The notes: generated by a model not told the origin, from the letters alone. A stretch of DNA of 64,000 nucleotides from Echinicola marina (GCF_020463795.1 NZ_CP080025.1:437001-501000), one strand, 5' to 3'. Shown: positions 19,321 through 29,059, counted from the first letter of the stretch. A program made the numbers and translations.

Positions 19321-20205
19321 TCACAGATCGATTCTATATTTTTCCAAAATACCATCTATCTTCTCAATTAGCAGAGGCATATTTACACCATTAGCATAAT
19401 TTTTATCTGTGCATGAGAAGAAGGTTTTGGCAATTTCCAGGCACTCTCTGGTTTTCTCTCCATCCTTGTTAAAAACACCCTCACCAAAATCATCAAGATG
19501 CTGATGGATCTTTCCTTGTGCCTTTCTAATATTGTCCTTATTGGCACCCAGTACCTCCTGCAGCACACGGTAGACTTTTTCGGTACCCCATTTATTCTTA
19601 CTGTGGTCTGCTACATATTGGACAAACCCATGGAGATTATTGAACTCATAAGTCAATAAATAGAGGTATACTAATTTCTGTCTAAGCGTATTCTCATTTG
19701 CTTTGTCCCACTTGAAATCCGTCCTATGAACGGGACTCAAAAAATCACCATAGAACTCCTCAAATTCTTCCATATCGTATAAATCCAGTATTAGGAATCT
19801 TTTTAGGTTATTTCCTGCTTTTATATACTTGAAAAACGAGATTGTCTCTACCAAATTCTTTGCTGACTTTCCAAACATTAAAACCATCAAAAAAGCTACA
19901 GGGCATATGAACACACCAAGGAACACAAAAAGGTAGGACCATGCTGGTATATCCAATTGAGTCAACGCATAAAACACCAATCCAAAAGCCGCTATCAGCA
20001 ATGAAAAAATAATCAGGGGTAGAAAAATCAACCTTGCAATACAGAGTTTAGGATACCAGGAACGTAAAACACCCTCTTTTTGAAAGATATCAAACCCAAA
20101 TCTGTAAATCCAAATTCTTTCTACCCCGGGGCAGGCATCATAATGTAAAAATAACTCTCCAAAAATGTATCTTTTAAGCTCAATCTCTTTATTAAAATTA
20201 TGCAT
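19321..20205 (-). CDS. Uncharacterised two-TM protein encoded after a tyrosine recombinase (copy 1)
   Basis: About 294 residues from the ATG at 20205; a TTG at 20229, overlapping the recombinase stop, would add 8. I do not recognise a functional family. Two adjacent hydrophobic helices (LIFLPLIIFSLLIAAFGLVF and SYLFVFLGVFICPVAFLMVL) lie at about residues 58-110. The soluble C-terminal part is mostly helical and charged, with HQHLDDFGEGVFNKDGE and CLEIAKTFFSC. It follows the recombinase within 14 bp. The same pair recurs at 44 kb with few changes, so it is kept together with the integrase. A membrane-linked accessory or cargo role is inference. Confidence 0.75.
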   Translation of the reverse strand: MHNFNKEIELKRYIFGELFLHYDACPGVERIWIYRFGFDIFQKEGVLRSWYPKLCIARLIFLPLIIFSLLIAAFGLVFYALTQLDIPAWSYLFVFLGVFICPVAFLMVLMFGKSAKNLVETISFFKYIKAGNNLKRFLILDLYDMEEFEEFYGDFLSPVHRTDFKWDKANENTLRQKLVYLYLLTYEFNNLHGFVQYVADHSKNKWGTEKVYRVLQEVLGANKDNIRKAQGKIHQHLDDFGEGVFNKDGEKTRECLEIAKTFFSCTDKNYANGVNMPLLIEKIDGILEKYRIDL

Positions 20206-20219
20206 ATCAAAAACATTAG

Positions 20220-21449
20220 TTAGCTCCAAGCTTTCGTCATTTCATCTCTTTTGCGCTGTTCATCCACTTCAATATAACGTTTAAAACTCTTATAATCAGA
20301 ATGCCCGGTAATTTTCATCACAACCTCGGCCGGAATCCCTTTGGCCAAAGACAAGGTGACAAAAGTTTTTCTGCCAGTATGGGCACTAATCAATTCATGC
20401 TTGGGGAATACTTTCGCATCTCTTTTTGCTCCTCTGTACCTGATGATTTCTACAGGCTCGTCAATGCCGGCAAGCTTACATAGCTCCTTTACATAATTAT
20501 TGAATTTCTGATTGGATATGATAGGTAACGGTTCTAAGCGCTCCTCATACTTAGCTAAGATTTCTCTGGAATACCTATTCAAAGGAACGATTGAAGGCTC
20601 TTTGGTTTTGGTGATGGTAAGGCGTATTTCATCTCCCTTGATATGCTCTCTTCTCAATTGCCTCAAATCAGAATACCGATAACCTGTGGCACAGCTAAAA
20701 ATGAAAATGTCCTTAACTTGTTGTAGTCTTTTATTCTCTCCCAAGTCCAAATTGTACAGTGAATCAAACTCCCTTTGGTTAAGAGCAATTACTTCAAGCC
20801 GTTCTTTTTTAATGGTAAATTCCTTATATCCGTCATGAACCTTGATTCCTCTTCTCCTGGCATAACTTAAAAAGGTCTTTAGCGTACTAAGCTGTTTACC
20901 AATGGAAACATTGTTAAGAGTGGTCACCCTTCCTGTTTTCTTATTCACTTCCTTCCATCCTACCAAGTAATTCTGAAAGGCTTGCATAAAAATATAATCC
21001 ATCTTCTCAAAACGAACTTTCTTTCTGGATTTTGCCTGAAAGTTCTTCAAATGCTTTCTCAAAGACTTATATACCACTAAACTGCCTTTAGCTCTGGTCA
21101 ATTCATTATCCTGGATGTACTGGTCAATAAAATCATAAACCAAACCCTCCGGCTCAGGTTTCTCCACCTTATCTTCATTGGACTCCTTATAGCTATCTAC
21201 TATTTTTGATGCACTATAGGGAATCCCAGAGAATCTAAATTCTTCCTCAATTTTTTGAACCTTAAATTTAAGCTCATTTAGTTCAGACTCGTATTTGATA
21301 AGTATTGCTTTTGGAGGCACTAAATCCCCATGGGTCTTTTCTAATTGAGTCCTTTGCTTTAATGTTAGAGCCTTAATATTCTTACTTGACTCAGACCACA
21401 ATTCAGGAATAATTGATATACCAGTAGATATCTTTTTTTTTCTCGCCAT
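20220..21449 (-). CDS. Tyrosine recombinase/integrase, N-terminally frameshifted copy
   Basis: A 409-residue phage-type integrase, nearly identical to 44511-45824. The catalytic residues are intact: Arg in CATGYRYSDL, Lys in ITKTKEPS, His and Arg in SAHTGRKTF, His in GHSDYKSF and Tyr in KRYIEVD. The homologous start codon would be at 21534, but a run of nine A (21433-21441) has one base more than the other copy, so the first 29 residues fall out of frame. Translation can only resume at the internal ATG 21449, losing the first strands of the arm-binding domain. It may therefore be inactive or altered. It faces leftward, with its element end at 21714. Confidence 0.8.
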   Translation of the reverse strand: MARKKKISTGISIIPELWSESSKNIKALTLKQRTQLEKTHGDLVPPKAILIKYESELNELKFKVQKIEEEFRFSGIPYSASKIVDSYKESNEDKVEKPEPEGLVYDFIDQYIQDNELTRAKGSLVVYKSLRKHLKNFQAKSRKKVRFEKMDYIFMQAFQNYLVGWKEVNKKTGRVTTLNNVSIGKQLSTLKTFLSYARRRGIKVHDGYKEFTIKKERLEVIALNQREFDSLYNLDLGENKRLQQVKDIFIFSCATGYRYSDLRQLRREHIKGDEIRLTITKTKEPSIVPLNRYSREILAKYEERLEPLPIISNQKFNNYVKELCKLAGIDEPVEIIRYRGAKRDAKVFPKHELISAHTGRKTFVTLSLAKGIPAEVVMKITGHSDYKSFKRYIEVDEQRKRDEMTKAWS

Positions 21450-21534
21450 TCAATGCAATTATAAGGGAAATCGGCATTTCCCCTCTTTTGTTGATCAGAT
21501 CCTTGCGTAGCGTAAATCTTAATGATGCTTCCAT

Positions 21535-21714
21535 TTGGTATATTTTATTTTAACCAAGGAGTTAGCCTAAAAGTCAGGGTCCTTTTCAGGGTCCCGAAGG
21601 CCAAATTTAGACTATCACAGCTTGTCAAATATTCACACCAAACATACACAAACAACTGATTTAATGCAACTTACATCAATTAGTGCAAAACACTAAATAG
21701 TAGGTTCATTTTCC
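21535..21714. other. Putative attachment-end region of the integrative element, copy 1
   Basis: A non-coding stretch upstream of the recombinase that ends exactly where the VapE-like gene is cut. It holds CAGGGTCC direct repeats and a run with TTTAGTGTTTTGCACTAATT, all shared with copy 2. Recombinases of this family usually bind arm sites beside the core at such an end; I cannot fix the core. Confidence 0.5.
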
Positions 21715-22483
21715 CTGTTTCATCTGTCAGGAATTCAGCTTTATTGGTACTACCCCAGATGGAGGCCCTTCTAGGCTCCATCTTTGCTTTGCGGTCATAA
21801 GGATGACGAACTTTTATGTAAGACTTACTCATCAGAGTTTTCTGAGAATTGATCTCTGCACGGGAAAGGGAGGATAGTTCATCCTGGATGATCCCGAAGT
21901 TCTGGCAGAGTGCAATCAGGCTGTCCTTGTCCACCGAGATATTTTCAGCATAATACTCCCCCAATTCGGGAGGAATTAGAAAACGTGTCAGCGTGGTCTT
22001 CCCTGTGTTCTGCTTGTCTTGGATAAAGATGAAAGCCTGTTTGTTGTAATAATCATTCCGAATGCTACAGGCCACGCAGCGTACCAACCATTTCTTAAAC
22101 TGTACATTAAACCTCTTCTGATCCTCTGCATGGATATAAGAAGCAAATCGGCCGGTATAATCACCATGCTCTTCCAGGTTCCATAATGCCCTGTACTTTT
22201 CAAAATAGGCTATAAAGGGATCGGTCGAAGGGATATAGTCTGAACTGAGAAAAGAGGATATTTCCCCAACCGAAGTCCTGTAACCTCCTGCCCTCGCTTC
22301 AATGTATAGTGTATTAGGATTGACCGGATGGTAACGGTTTGTTTCTTTCTCACTGACAAAGACCTCATTCAACACAATGTTATTGATGAAATCATACTTG
22401 GACATCAAATACTTGATCATTCGTACCGTGGAAGAATTCGAGCCATCGTCAAGTTCCTTGACTTTTTTATGGGGTCTCATCAT
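21680..22483 (-). pseudogene. VapE/VirE-like ATPase gene, 3' end lost to element insertion
   Basis: About 267 residues remain. A P-loop (QDKQNTGKTTLTRFL) and the following IIQDELSSLSRAEI and IWGSTNKAEFLTDETG blocks match VirE/VapE-type mobile-element ATPases (DUF3874-like), which are usually longer than 400 residues. After DETGK the frame runs into the recombinase element end at 21714 and stops eight codons later, so the C-terminus is gone. ATG codons at 22483 and 22480 are the likely starts. It belongs to an older element with the HTH gene upstream. Confidence 0.7.
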
Positions 22484-22587
22484 TGCGGCTTTAATCAATT
22501 GAACATGAAGGAAAAACAGTACTAAATAGCGAGCACATAGAATACTGTTTCTGACAAAAGACTAGGCAGACTCTAAAAGGCCTGCCT

Positions 22588-22869
22588 TTACTTTTTAAAG
22601 CCGTTCTTTTGCCTACCTGCATTCATGACTTCCGACTTCTTAAAATAAACCCTGGTATTAAAGACATGCTCCCTTAAAAATCCTTCCTTTCGCCAATTAT
22701 TGATCGTGGTGCGCGACCTACCCAAAAGCTTCATAACTTCAGGGATCTGGATCAATTCATCCTCTGGCTCTTGGGCAGGTAAAACGTCCAAAAGCCGAGA
22801 AACTACAGCATCAGCGATTTCATCTACCAATACCTCCTTGTCAATTTGTGTTAAGATTACATCGTTCAT
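22588..22869 (-). CDS. Small helix-turn-helix (excisionase/MerR-like) protein
   Basis: A 93-residue DNA-binding protein. An N-terminal helical part leads into IPEVMKLLGRSRTTINNWRK, a helix_turn_helix_17/excisionase-like motif, and a wing FNTRVYFKKSEV. In Bacteroidota integrative elements such a gene usually precedes the VapE-like gene, as here. It may act as excisionase or element regulator. Confidence 0.75.
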   Translation of the reverse strand: MNDVILTQIDKEVLVDEIADAVVSRLLDVLPAQEPEDELIQIPEVMKLLGRSRTTINNWRKEGFLREHVFNTRVYFKKSEVMNAGRQKNGFKK

Positions 22870-22989
22870 GGCATAACTGTTTGATTACGCTCCAAACTTG
22901 CCTAAACTATCTTTTGGGTAGTTAATCCGGGTATGCCCAAGTTTTCAAAAAAAGTTAGATTTCAATCTAAATTACTGTTCATAAGCCAA

Positions 22990-23523
22990 TCATCCGTTAA
23001 TTTTTTGAAAGTTCCCTTTAATTTTTTGAACAGATAGTATTAAAATTTTGGAAAGGAAATTCTTAACACGACTGTCCTTACCCACACGGATATAGTCAGG
23101 GAGTTTGGCGGTAATAAAGATGCGTTCGCCCTTGCCCAAAGCCCCTGCCGTCTCGTAGGCGATACCATCACCACCGACAATACTGTCAAAAAAGGCAAAG
23201 GCATCACAGTTCTGCACTACCTGATAATCCTTACCCACTACGCCCAATACTGCATTATTATCAGTGCATACCGTGGCGAAATAGTCGGGTACGTTCAGTT
23301 CTTCCGAACCGACCAACAAACCATCATCCCCTGCCAGTAACTTATCGGCTTTGGTAAGCAGTTTTCTTTTCTCCACTTCAAAATCCAGTCCTGCATGAAT
23401 AATGGCTTCCGCACTGGTGGGATGGTCAGTTACGATCTGTCCCAATCCGTGCCATGCTTTTTGCTGTACCGAGAAAAAGCTGTGTTTCCCTGTTGCTTCA
23501 TTGAAATTGATATTGTGTGACAT
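22990..23523 (-). pseudogene. DUF932 (phage/plasmid-like) protein, C-terminally truncated
   Basis: The first 150 residues are typical DUF932 (FFSVQQKAWHGLGQIV, DYFATVCTDNNAVLGVVGKD, YQVVQNCDAFAFFDSIV, ERIFITAKLPDYIRVG). The family normally continues for 150-300 more residues. Here the frame turns into a short unrelated lysine-rich tail and stops at 22990. Two near-copies of TTAATTTTTTGAA lie at the break. A deletion inside a conjugative element is the simplest explanation. Confidence 0.7.
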
Positions 23524-23553
23524 GTTCTTTTATTGTTTAAGTGATGAATTGGA

Positions 23554-23940
23554 TTAAAATGGTAGGTCTTCAGTTTCCTCCACCGTTACTTCAAGTTCAG
23601 ATTTACCATTCTGCTGTTGTCCGTTCTTTTTGTTCGCAGATGCTACCAGTTTGATGTTATTGGTATGAAAGGTGAGATTACCCACGGCTTCACCATTACC
23701 GTTGACATAGGCATCCACACCGATGCGCCCGTATAGCTGTACGATTGCACCTTTGTTCAGCCATTCGGCTACCTTGCTGCTTATCCAGTATGCACACCTA
23801 ATGAAAGTGGCTACATCCTTAACTTCGCCCGCTTGTGTCTTGAAGCGGTCATTGATGGCAACGGTGAAATTGACCACCTTGCGTTCATCTTCCAGTTGTT
23901 GGACGGTTGTGTCCGCTGTCAGTCTTCCTGTGATTTCCAT
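23554..23940 (-). CDS. ssb: Single-stranded DNA-binding protein
   Basis: A 128-residue OB-fold protein: LTADTTVQQLEDERKVVNFTV, FIRCAYWISSKVAEWL, GAIVQLYGRIGVDAYVNGNG, and an acidic tip ending DLPF, the usual docking tail of SSB. It coats single-stranded DNA during transfer or replication. It is shorter than chromosomal SSB and lies beside DUF932, a common pairing in Bacteroidota conjugative elements, so it is probably the element copy. Confidence 0.85.
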   Translation of the reverse strand: MEITGRLTADTTVQQLEDERKVVNFTVAINDRFKTQAGEVKDVATFIRCAYWISSKVAEWLNKGAIVQLYGRIGVDAYVNGNGEAVGNLTFHTNNIKLVASANKKNGQQQNGKSELEVTVEETEDLPF

Positions 23941-24558
23941 AATTCCTGTTTTTAAGAATGAATAATTGTTTTACATTTCGTCCTTTTTATCCGTCTGCTT
24001 CCGAAAAGCGCTGTTTTTCAAAAGAAAAAACGGAAAAAAAGAAAGCAGGAATCCAGTGCAGCCCACAGCGGGAAAGGCCAAAAGAAAACTGAATAAAGGA
24101 AGGGTATGCGGGCAGGAAAAATGCCAGAACAAACAAAAAAGACAAGACCGGCATGTGTTTATACGGTAGTCTTTTGGCCGGGTATGTACGGGAGGGGGCG
24201 CACTACATTAGCTGCCTTTTGTTCCGTTTCGAATGAAAAACACCTTATGATGTCATTTTTAAATTATCTGGAAAAAACCGTCATGGGATGGACATGAAGA
24301 TCCTTTTCACAGAAAAGATCGTAATAAACAGCCCAGTCCACAGGAGATGGCGACAATTACCCTCCAATACCATATCCCTACTTTAAAGAGGTTCGGCCGG
24401 TACTCGAAAACAGGTAGTTTTACCTAAATCTAAAAATCACTGAAACCAGTGATGTAAGGGCATTGAGTTTAAGCTATATTAGCAACCTAGTATCGAACAA
24501 AATCAGGTTTTTAGACTGCTTTAGTTTAATATACCAACAGCCACAAACACCGATAACT
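23941..24558 (+). other. Intergenic region upstream of ssb
   Basis: Purine-rich and low in coding signal on both strands; small frames here have no recognisable composition or domains. It must contain the ssb promoter on the minus strand and the edge of the old mobile element. I could not identify a transfer origin. Confidence 0.4.
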
Positions 24559-25032
24559 ATGAAAACTCCCACTATCGGTCCCACGTTATTTTTTTTCGTA
24601 CTACTCACAGTTATATTTAGTAATTGCGGAGAAAAAGAAAAGCCCCGATCAACGATCACTTTATACAATCAACCCTTATCTGTCATACAGGATACCCTAG
24701 AGGGCAAATGGGAGCTTCATTATGGAATAGGTGGAATCTGTGCAACATGTTATCATGAGTATGGAAACCAATTTTTGGAATTCACCAATAATGAAAGGAT
24801 CAGAAGTTATTCCGGTACTGAATTAAAGCTGGATACCACTCTTATATGGTATAAGGACAAATGGGGGTATCCTGATGCTGATTCTGCTTATGTCATGAAA
24901 TACTTTGATAGTCTGGGGTATCCCAATGATTTTATGGTAGAGGGAATTTATAGTGACACCCTTATTATCCATACCAATGCCTCAGATGCAGTTTTTTATC
25001 GGTTGACAAAAGTATCTGATGATCCACAATAA
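24559..25032 (+). CDS. Lipocalin-like lipoprotein, hypothetical
   Basis: 157 residues from the ATG at 24559, which opens directly into a lipoprotein signal (FFFVLLTVIFSNCGE). The mature part has a lipocalin-like beginning (LEGKWELHYGIGGICATCYH) with a CxxC pair, followed by beta strands. No function can be given. Small proteins of this type are common in Cytophagales periplasm or outer membrane. Confidence 0.6.
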   Translation: MKTPTIGPTLFFFVLLTVIFSNCGEKEKPRSTITLYNQPLSVIQDTLEGKWELHYGIGGICATCYHEYGNQFLEFTNNERIRSYSGTELKLDTTLIWYKDKWGYPDADSAYVMKYFDSLGYPNDFMVEGIYSDTLIIHTNASDAVFYRLTKVSDDPQ

Positions 25033-25256
25033 GGAAAATTTTTATTGGCTATTGATATCTATCATTTTATTACACCATCAAACCATAAAGAAAACGGAGA
25101 CGATAAGTTTTATAATACCGGTCAATACCAATTTTCAGCAATAAATCAAACCTTCTATAATCTACTCCAGAGACTAGGAACTGGTTTTAGGCACCATTGG
25201 TAATTAGCCATTTTAGTTCAGACCATAGACAATTGTTTAGCCATAACTACTTTACC

Positions 25257-27845
25257 ATGAGAACTATTACCAAGTTACTTGTAGTGGTATTATTTTGTTT
25301 AAGTACCACTTTTTCCAATGCCCAAGTCCGTGAAACGGCAGATGTACAATATGATAGATCGGGAAATATATCCTTTGCCAGAGTCAAAGCCCATTCCAAT
25401 CAAAAAATGGAAAATGCCAAGGCTCTCCTGGCTTTACTTCTTGCCGGAGAACACGATGATTTTAAACCGGTAAAGGAAATCAATGACAAATTTGGAATGA
25501 GTCATTTAAAGTTCCAACAATACTATAAAGGAATAAAAGTCGAGAATTCAGAATATTGGGTTCATGGAAAAAACGGTAAAATCACCAAGTTCAATGGACA
25601 CTTTAGAACTATAGATATCGGTTCGGTACAGCCCCAAATAACCGAAGATGCAGCTCTATCCAACGCTTTGGGTTTTATTGATGCAGAAATCTATAAATGG
25701 GAAGATGAGGGCATGCAATCCTTTCTTAGAGAACACTCGGGCGACCCTACTTCCAGCTATTACCCTGAAGGCGAGCTGGTCATTACCAAAAATGAAATGA
25801 AAGAGGGGAAAGAAGAAGAAATGATTTTAGCATGGAAATTCCTCATCTCATCCATGGTCCCTAATGATGAACAGGTGATCTTTGTGGATGCAGGATCAGG
25901 TGATATTGTAAGGGCATATTCTTTAACCTGTGAAATAAAGTTGGAAACCGAGAGAAATATCGAGGAAGTAAACACTCCTTCTATGGCCGAAACCATGTAC
26001 AGCGGGAACTTATCGATCACCAGCGATTCGTTCGCAGGAGGATTTCGTTTAAGGGAAGAAAGAGATGGTGTAGACATCATTACCTTAAATCTCAATAATT
26101 CCGATAATATCGGTACAGCAGCTGATTTCTCCAATACAGGTACCAATTGGACAAGCGGGAACTGGGCAGGAATCAATCAGGATCAACAAGCCCTGGACGT
26201 TCATTGGGGAGCTGAAATGGTCGCAGATTATTGGCAAACAGTACACCAAAGGAATAGCATAGATGACAGTGGTATCAGGATATTAAGTTATGTCCATTAT
26301 ACTCCTAATTTTGACGGAAACCCTATCAACAATGCATTTTGGCAAGGGGGTATTAATGCCAGATATATGTTATACGGAGATGGAGATTCAGGTCAGCCGA
26401 ACCCATTGACGTCTTCGGATATCTGTGCCCACGAATTTGGACACGGCATTAATGAATTTACAGCCAACCTAACCCCGGGCTGGCATGAGACCGGTGCTTT
26501 AAATGAAGGTTTCAGTGACATATGGGCGGCATGCATAGAAGACTGGGCGACTTCAAACAAGGCAACATGGATAATGGGCGAAGAAGTGTTCTCCGGAGGA
26601 TTTAATGGTCTAAGAAACTTGCAAAACCCCAAAAGTACAAATACGGCAGAAGGCCAACACCCAGACACATACCAGGGAGATTATTGGCATGCTCAGGAAG
26701 AGCCTCATTTCAATTCAACGGTCTTGAGCCACTGGTTTTATTTATTGTCTCAAGGCGGAAGTGGTACCAATGATAATAATGACAGCTACACTGTCGATGG
26801 AATAGGGATTGAAAAGGCTGCCCTGATAGCCTACAGAATGGAACTTATTTACCTAACCAGTTCTTCCGAATATGCGGATGCCAGAATAGCCGCTATCAAT
26901 GCTGCTGAAGATATTTATTGTGAAAACTCCCCTGAAGTACGCGCTGTCACCGACGCATGGTACGCTGTAGGTGTTGGAGGTGCCTTTAGTGGTGGAATTA
27001 TGAATATAAGCGGAGAAGATATTGTCTGTTCCAACACCTCATTTTCTTTAAGTAATATGCCATCAGGCACCAATATCAGTTGGTCAGTCAGTCCTTCCAA
27101 TTTGGTAACCTCATCTTCCGGCTCAGGGGCAACGGCCAATTTGACACCTGCTGCATCCTACAGCTCAGGTCAGGCAACCATTACGTATACTGTGAGAAAT
27201 GGCACGTGTGAAACGGAAATTCAAAAGGCTATTTACGTACATGCAGGTTCTCCTGATGAGGGCAATGCAACCTATTCCTACAATGGTTCCAATCAAACTG
27301 CCAACCCTTATATCTCAGTGATCAATAATGTTGTATGCGATCTGTTATACCCGGTAACCTTGGATGTTCCATTATTAGGTTCTGAGATCTCCAATGTATC
27401 CATGATCTATACTTCCGACCCAAACATTACCTATTGGGGATCAGGGGGGGCTGAAAGCATGTCCATTAACTTTGAGTTTTGGGAATACGGTCAGGAAGTC
27501 ATTTTTAGAGTCAGCATGCAGAACGATTGTGGCACTTCCTATCAGGATTATGCTTTCAGATCAGAAGATTGCTATGGTACAGCGCTAAATTATAAGGTTT
27601 ACCCCAACCCTGCATCAGAAAGTATAAATATCGAACTGGAACAAGACCTGATAAAACAATCTGTTTCCGATAAGGAAAAGATAAACATCAAATTATTCGA
27701 TCCCTCCGGAACTGAACTGATGAGCAAGACCGTAAATGAATCAAGGACGACCATTGATGTCAGCAATCTGGGGAATGGGTTTTACTATGTACATATCATG
27801 CATAAAAACGGGATTATCAGGAAAAAAATAAGAATAAAAAGGTAA
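25257..27845 (+). CDS. Secreted M4 (thermolysin-like) metalloprotease with T9SS sorting domain
   Basis: 862 residues from the ATG at 25257, which opens into a signal peptide (LLVVVLFCLSTTFSNAQ); a TTG twenty codons earlier is less likely. An FTP/PepSY propeptide comes first (LKFQQYYKGIKVENSEYWVH). The M4 catalytic domain has the zinc motif HEFGHGINEF (near residue 393) with the third ligand in GALNEGFSDIWA and a downstream active-site region. A PKD-like stretch and a type A sorting domain follow (KVYPNPASESINIEL ... GNGFYYVHI). It should digest extracellular protein. A hairpin follows the stop. Confidence 0.9.
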   Translation: MRTITKLLVVVLFCLSTTFSNAQVRETADVQYDRSGNISFARVKAHSNQKMENAKALLALLLAGEHDDFKPVKEINDKFGMSHLKFQQYYKGIKVENSEYWVHGKNGKITKFNGHFRTIDIGSVQPQITEDAALSNALGFIDAEIYKWEDEGMQSFLREHSGDPTSSYYPEGELVITKNEMKEGKEEEMILAWKFLISSMVPNDEQVIFVDAGSGDIVRAYSLTCEIKLETERNIEEVNTPSMAETMYSGNLSITSDSFAGGFRLREERDGVDIITLNLNNSDNIGTAADFSNTGTNWTSGNWAGINQDQQALDVHWGAEMVADYWQTVHQRNSIDDSGIRILSYVHYTPNFDGNPINNAFWQGGINARYMLYGDGDSGQPNPLTSSDICAHEFGHGINEFTANLTPGWHETGALNEGFSDIWAACIEDWATSNKATWIMGEEVFSGGFNGLRNLQNPKSTNTAEGQHPDTYQGDYWHAQEEPHFNSTVLSHWFYLLSQGGSGTNDNNDSYTVDGIGIEKAALIAYRMELIYLTSSSEYADARIAAINAAEDIYCENSPEVRAVTDAWYAVGVGGAFSGGIMNISGEDIVCSNTSFSLSNMPSGTNISWSVSPSNLVTSSSGSGATANLTPAASYSSGQATITYTVRNGTCETEIQKAIYVHAGSPDEGNATYSYNGSNQTANPYISVINNVVCDLLYPVTLDVPLLGSEISNVSMIYTSDPNITYWGSGGAESMSINFEFWEYGQEVIFRVSMQNDCGTSYQDYAFRSEDCYGTALNYKVYPNPASESINIELEQDLIKQSVSDKEKINIKLFDPSGTELMSKTVNESRTTIDVSNLGNGFYYVHIMHKNGIIRKKIRIKR

Positions 27846-27855
27846 CCTTTAACCT

Positions 27856-27888
27856 ATGGGGGGATATTGGCTATAATATTCCCCCCAT
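27856..27888 (+). terminator. Hairpin after the M4 protease gene
   Basis: ATGGGGGGATATT and its near-complement AATATTCCCCCCAT enclose a short loop 10 bp after the stop codon. There is no clear U-tract. Confidence 0.6.
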
Positions 27889-27947
27889 CAATTCAAATTA
27901 CCTGCAAGCTGTTCACGTATCTCGGGAGTGTTAGCTAAACTCTGTCC

Positions 27948-27983
27948 TTTCCCTTCCCTGGGGCTAGCCCCAGGGAAGGGAAA
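27948..27983. repeat. Perfect 36-bp palindrome
   Basis: Two 18-bp arms, TTTCCCTTCCCTGGGGCT and its exact complement, without a spacer, directly ahead of the IS256 transposase stop. It may be a transcription terminator for the transposase or part of the insertion-sequence end. Confidence 0.6.
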
Positions 27984-27989
27984 TTTCCA

Positions 27990-28984
27990 CTAAGCAATTA
28001 GGTTTCTATATATGGTGTCCAACCGGAGCCTCCCCTCAAATTTAATGGCCAGCTGCGGGACTGTCAAGCTCCAGTTCTGTAATGGGGTCGTCCATTTTTT
28101 CTCGATCCGCTGGGTGGCCAGATAGACCAGCTTTAGAAGTGCCATGTCACTGGTAAATGCCCTTTTGGTCTTGCCGACCTTTCTTACCTGCCGATGAAAG
28201 GCTTCCACCGCATTGGCGGTATAGATCAGCTTCCTGATGGGCTGTGCATAGGCAAAAGAGGCACTCAGCCTCTCCCAGTTGTCGTTCCAGGAACGGATCA
28301 CTATAGGGTATTTCTTCCCCCACTTTTCTTCCAACTCCAGCAATGCCGATTCGGCCTGGTCCTTTGTCTCGGCCTTATAGATCTTTTTCAGGTCACCGGC
28401 AAACTCCTTTTGGTTTTTGCTGGCCACATATTTCAGACTGTTCCTGATCTGGTGGACCACACAGAGCTGAACCTCTGTTTTCGGATAGATAGACTCGATC
28501 GCCTCGGGGAAGCCCTTAAGGTTATCGGTACAGGCGATCAGGATATCCTGTACTCCACGGTGCTGTAGATCGCTGAGTACTTGTAGCCAGCAGTTCGCCC
28601 CCTCGCTTTCGGAAAGGTACATGCCCAGTACCTCCTTCTTCCCTTCACGGTTGATCCCCAATACATTGTATAGGGCTTTATGGCGTACCTTGTCTTCCTC
28701 CCGTACCTTAATGTGCATGGCATCAAGACATACAATGCAATATACCTCTTCCAACGGCCTTTTCTGCCACTCCTTGACTTTGGGGACGACACGGTCGGTA
28801 ATATCGCTGATCACCTGTATGGAGACCTCTGTGTCGTACATGTCCCTGATATACTCGGAGATGTCCCGTAAGCTGCTGGTAAGGCCGTATATGCCGATGA
28901 TCTGCTTCTCAAGGTTGTCGACAAGGATACGCTCGCACTTCTCTACGATCTTCGGTTGGATTGGTTTGAGGAATCTTGGCAGTT
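27990..28984 (-). pseudogene. IS256-family transposase, 5'-truncated
   Basis: About 331 codons remain of a normally 390-410-residue mutator-type transposase. The DDE signature regions are present: YCIVCLDAMHIKV, ILIACTDNLKGFPEAIE, VHQIRNSLKYV and the C-terminal TANAVEAFHRQVRK with Glu. In-frame coding extends upstream of the first ATG (28841) through PRFLKPIQPKIVEKC to 28984, where a TAA cuts it, so the N-terminal part is missing. The sequence GGGAGTGTTAGCTAAACTC near 27924 may be one terminal repeat; the other end is uncertain. Confidence 0.8.
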
Positions 28985-29000
28985 AAATTTGGATTTTGAA

Positions 29001-29026
29001 GGGCCAGGATCAGTTTAGCCTGACCC
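29001..29026 (-). terminator. Hairpin downstream of the collagen-like lipoprotein gene
   Basis: GGG-C-CAGG and CCTG-A-CCC arms enclose a 10-nt loop, 34 bp beyond the stop of the minus-strand lipoprotein operon. A T-run on the plus strand side makes it usable in both directions. Confidence 0.45.
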
Positions 29027-29059
29027 TTTTTCCAAACATAGGCAGAAAACCATTAAGCA

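Larger units (their letters stand above)
18628..21714. repeat. Long direct repeat, copy 1 (recombinase - two-TM protein - RhuM)
   Basis: About 3.09 kb, highly similar by eye and in the same orientation as 42925-46015. It covers the RhuM N-terminal half, the two-TM protein, the tyrosine recombinase and about 180 bp beyond its start. The shared end is exact at ...GGTTCATTTTCC (21714 and 46015), after which the flanks differ completely. This looks like the conserved end of an integrative element present twice. Confidence 0.85.

Noticed and set aside
23966-24297. Plus-strand small frames opposite the ssb promoter region
   Set aside because: They are short, highly basic, overlapping and without homology signals.
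28997-29026. CAGTTTAGC near 29011 as the second IS256 terminal repeat
   Set aside because: The match to the other end is short and the sequence is better explained as the hairpin after the collagen-like gene.
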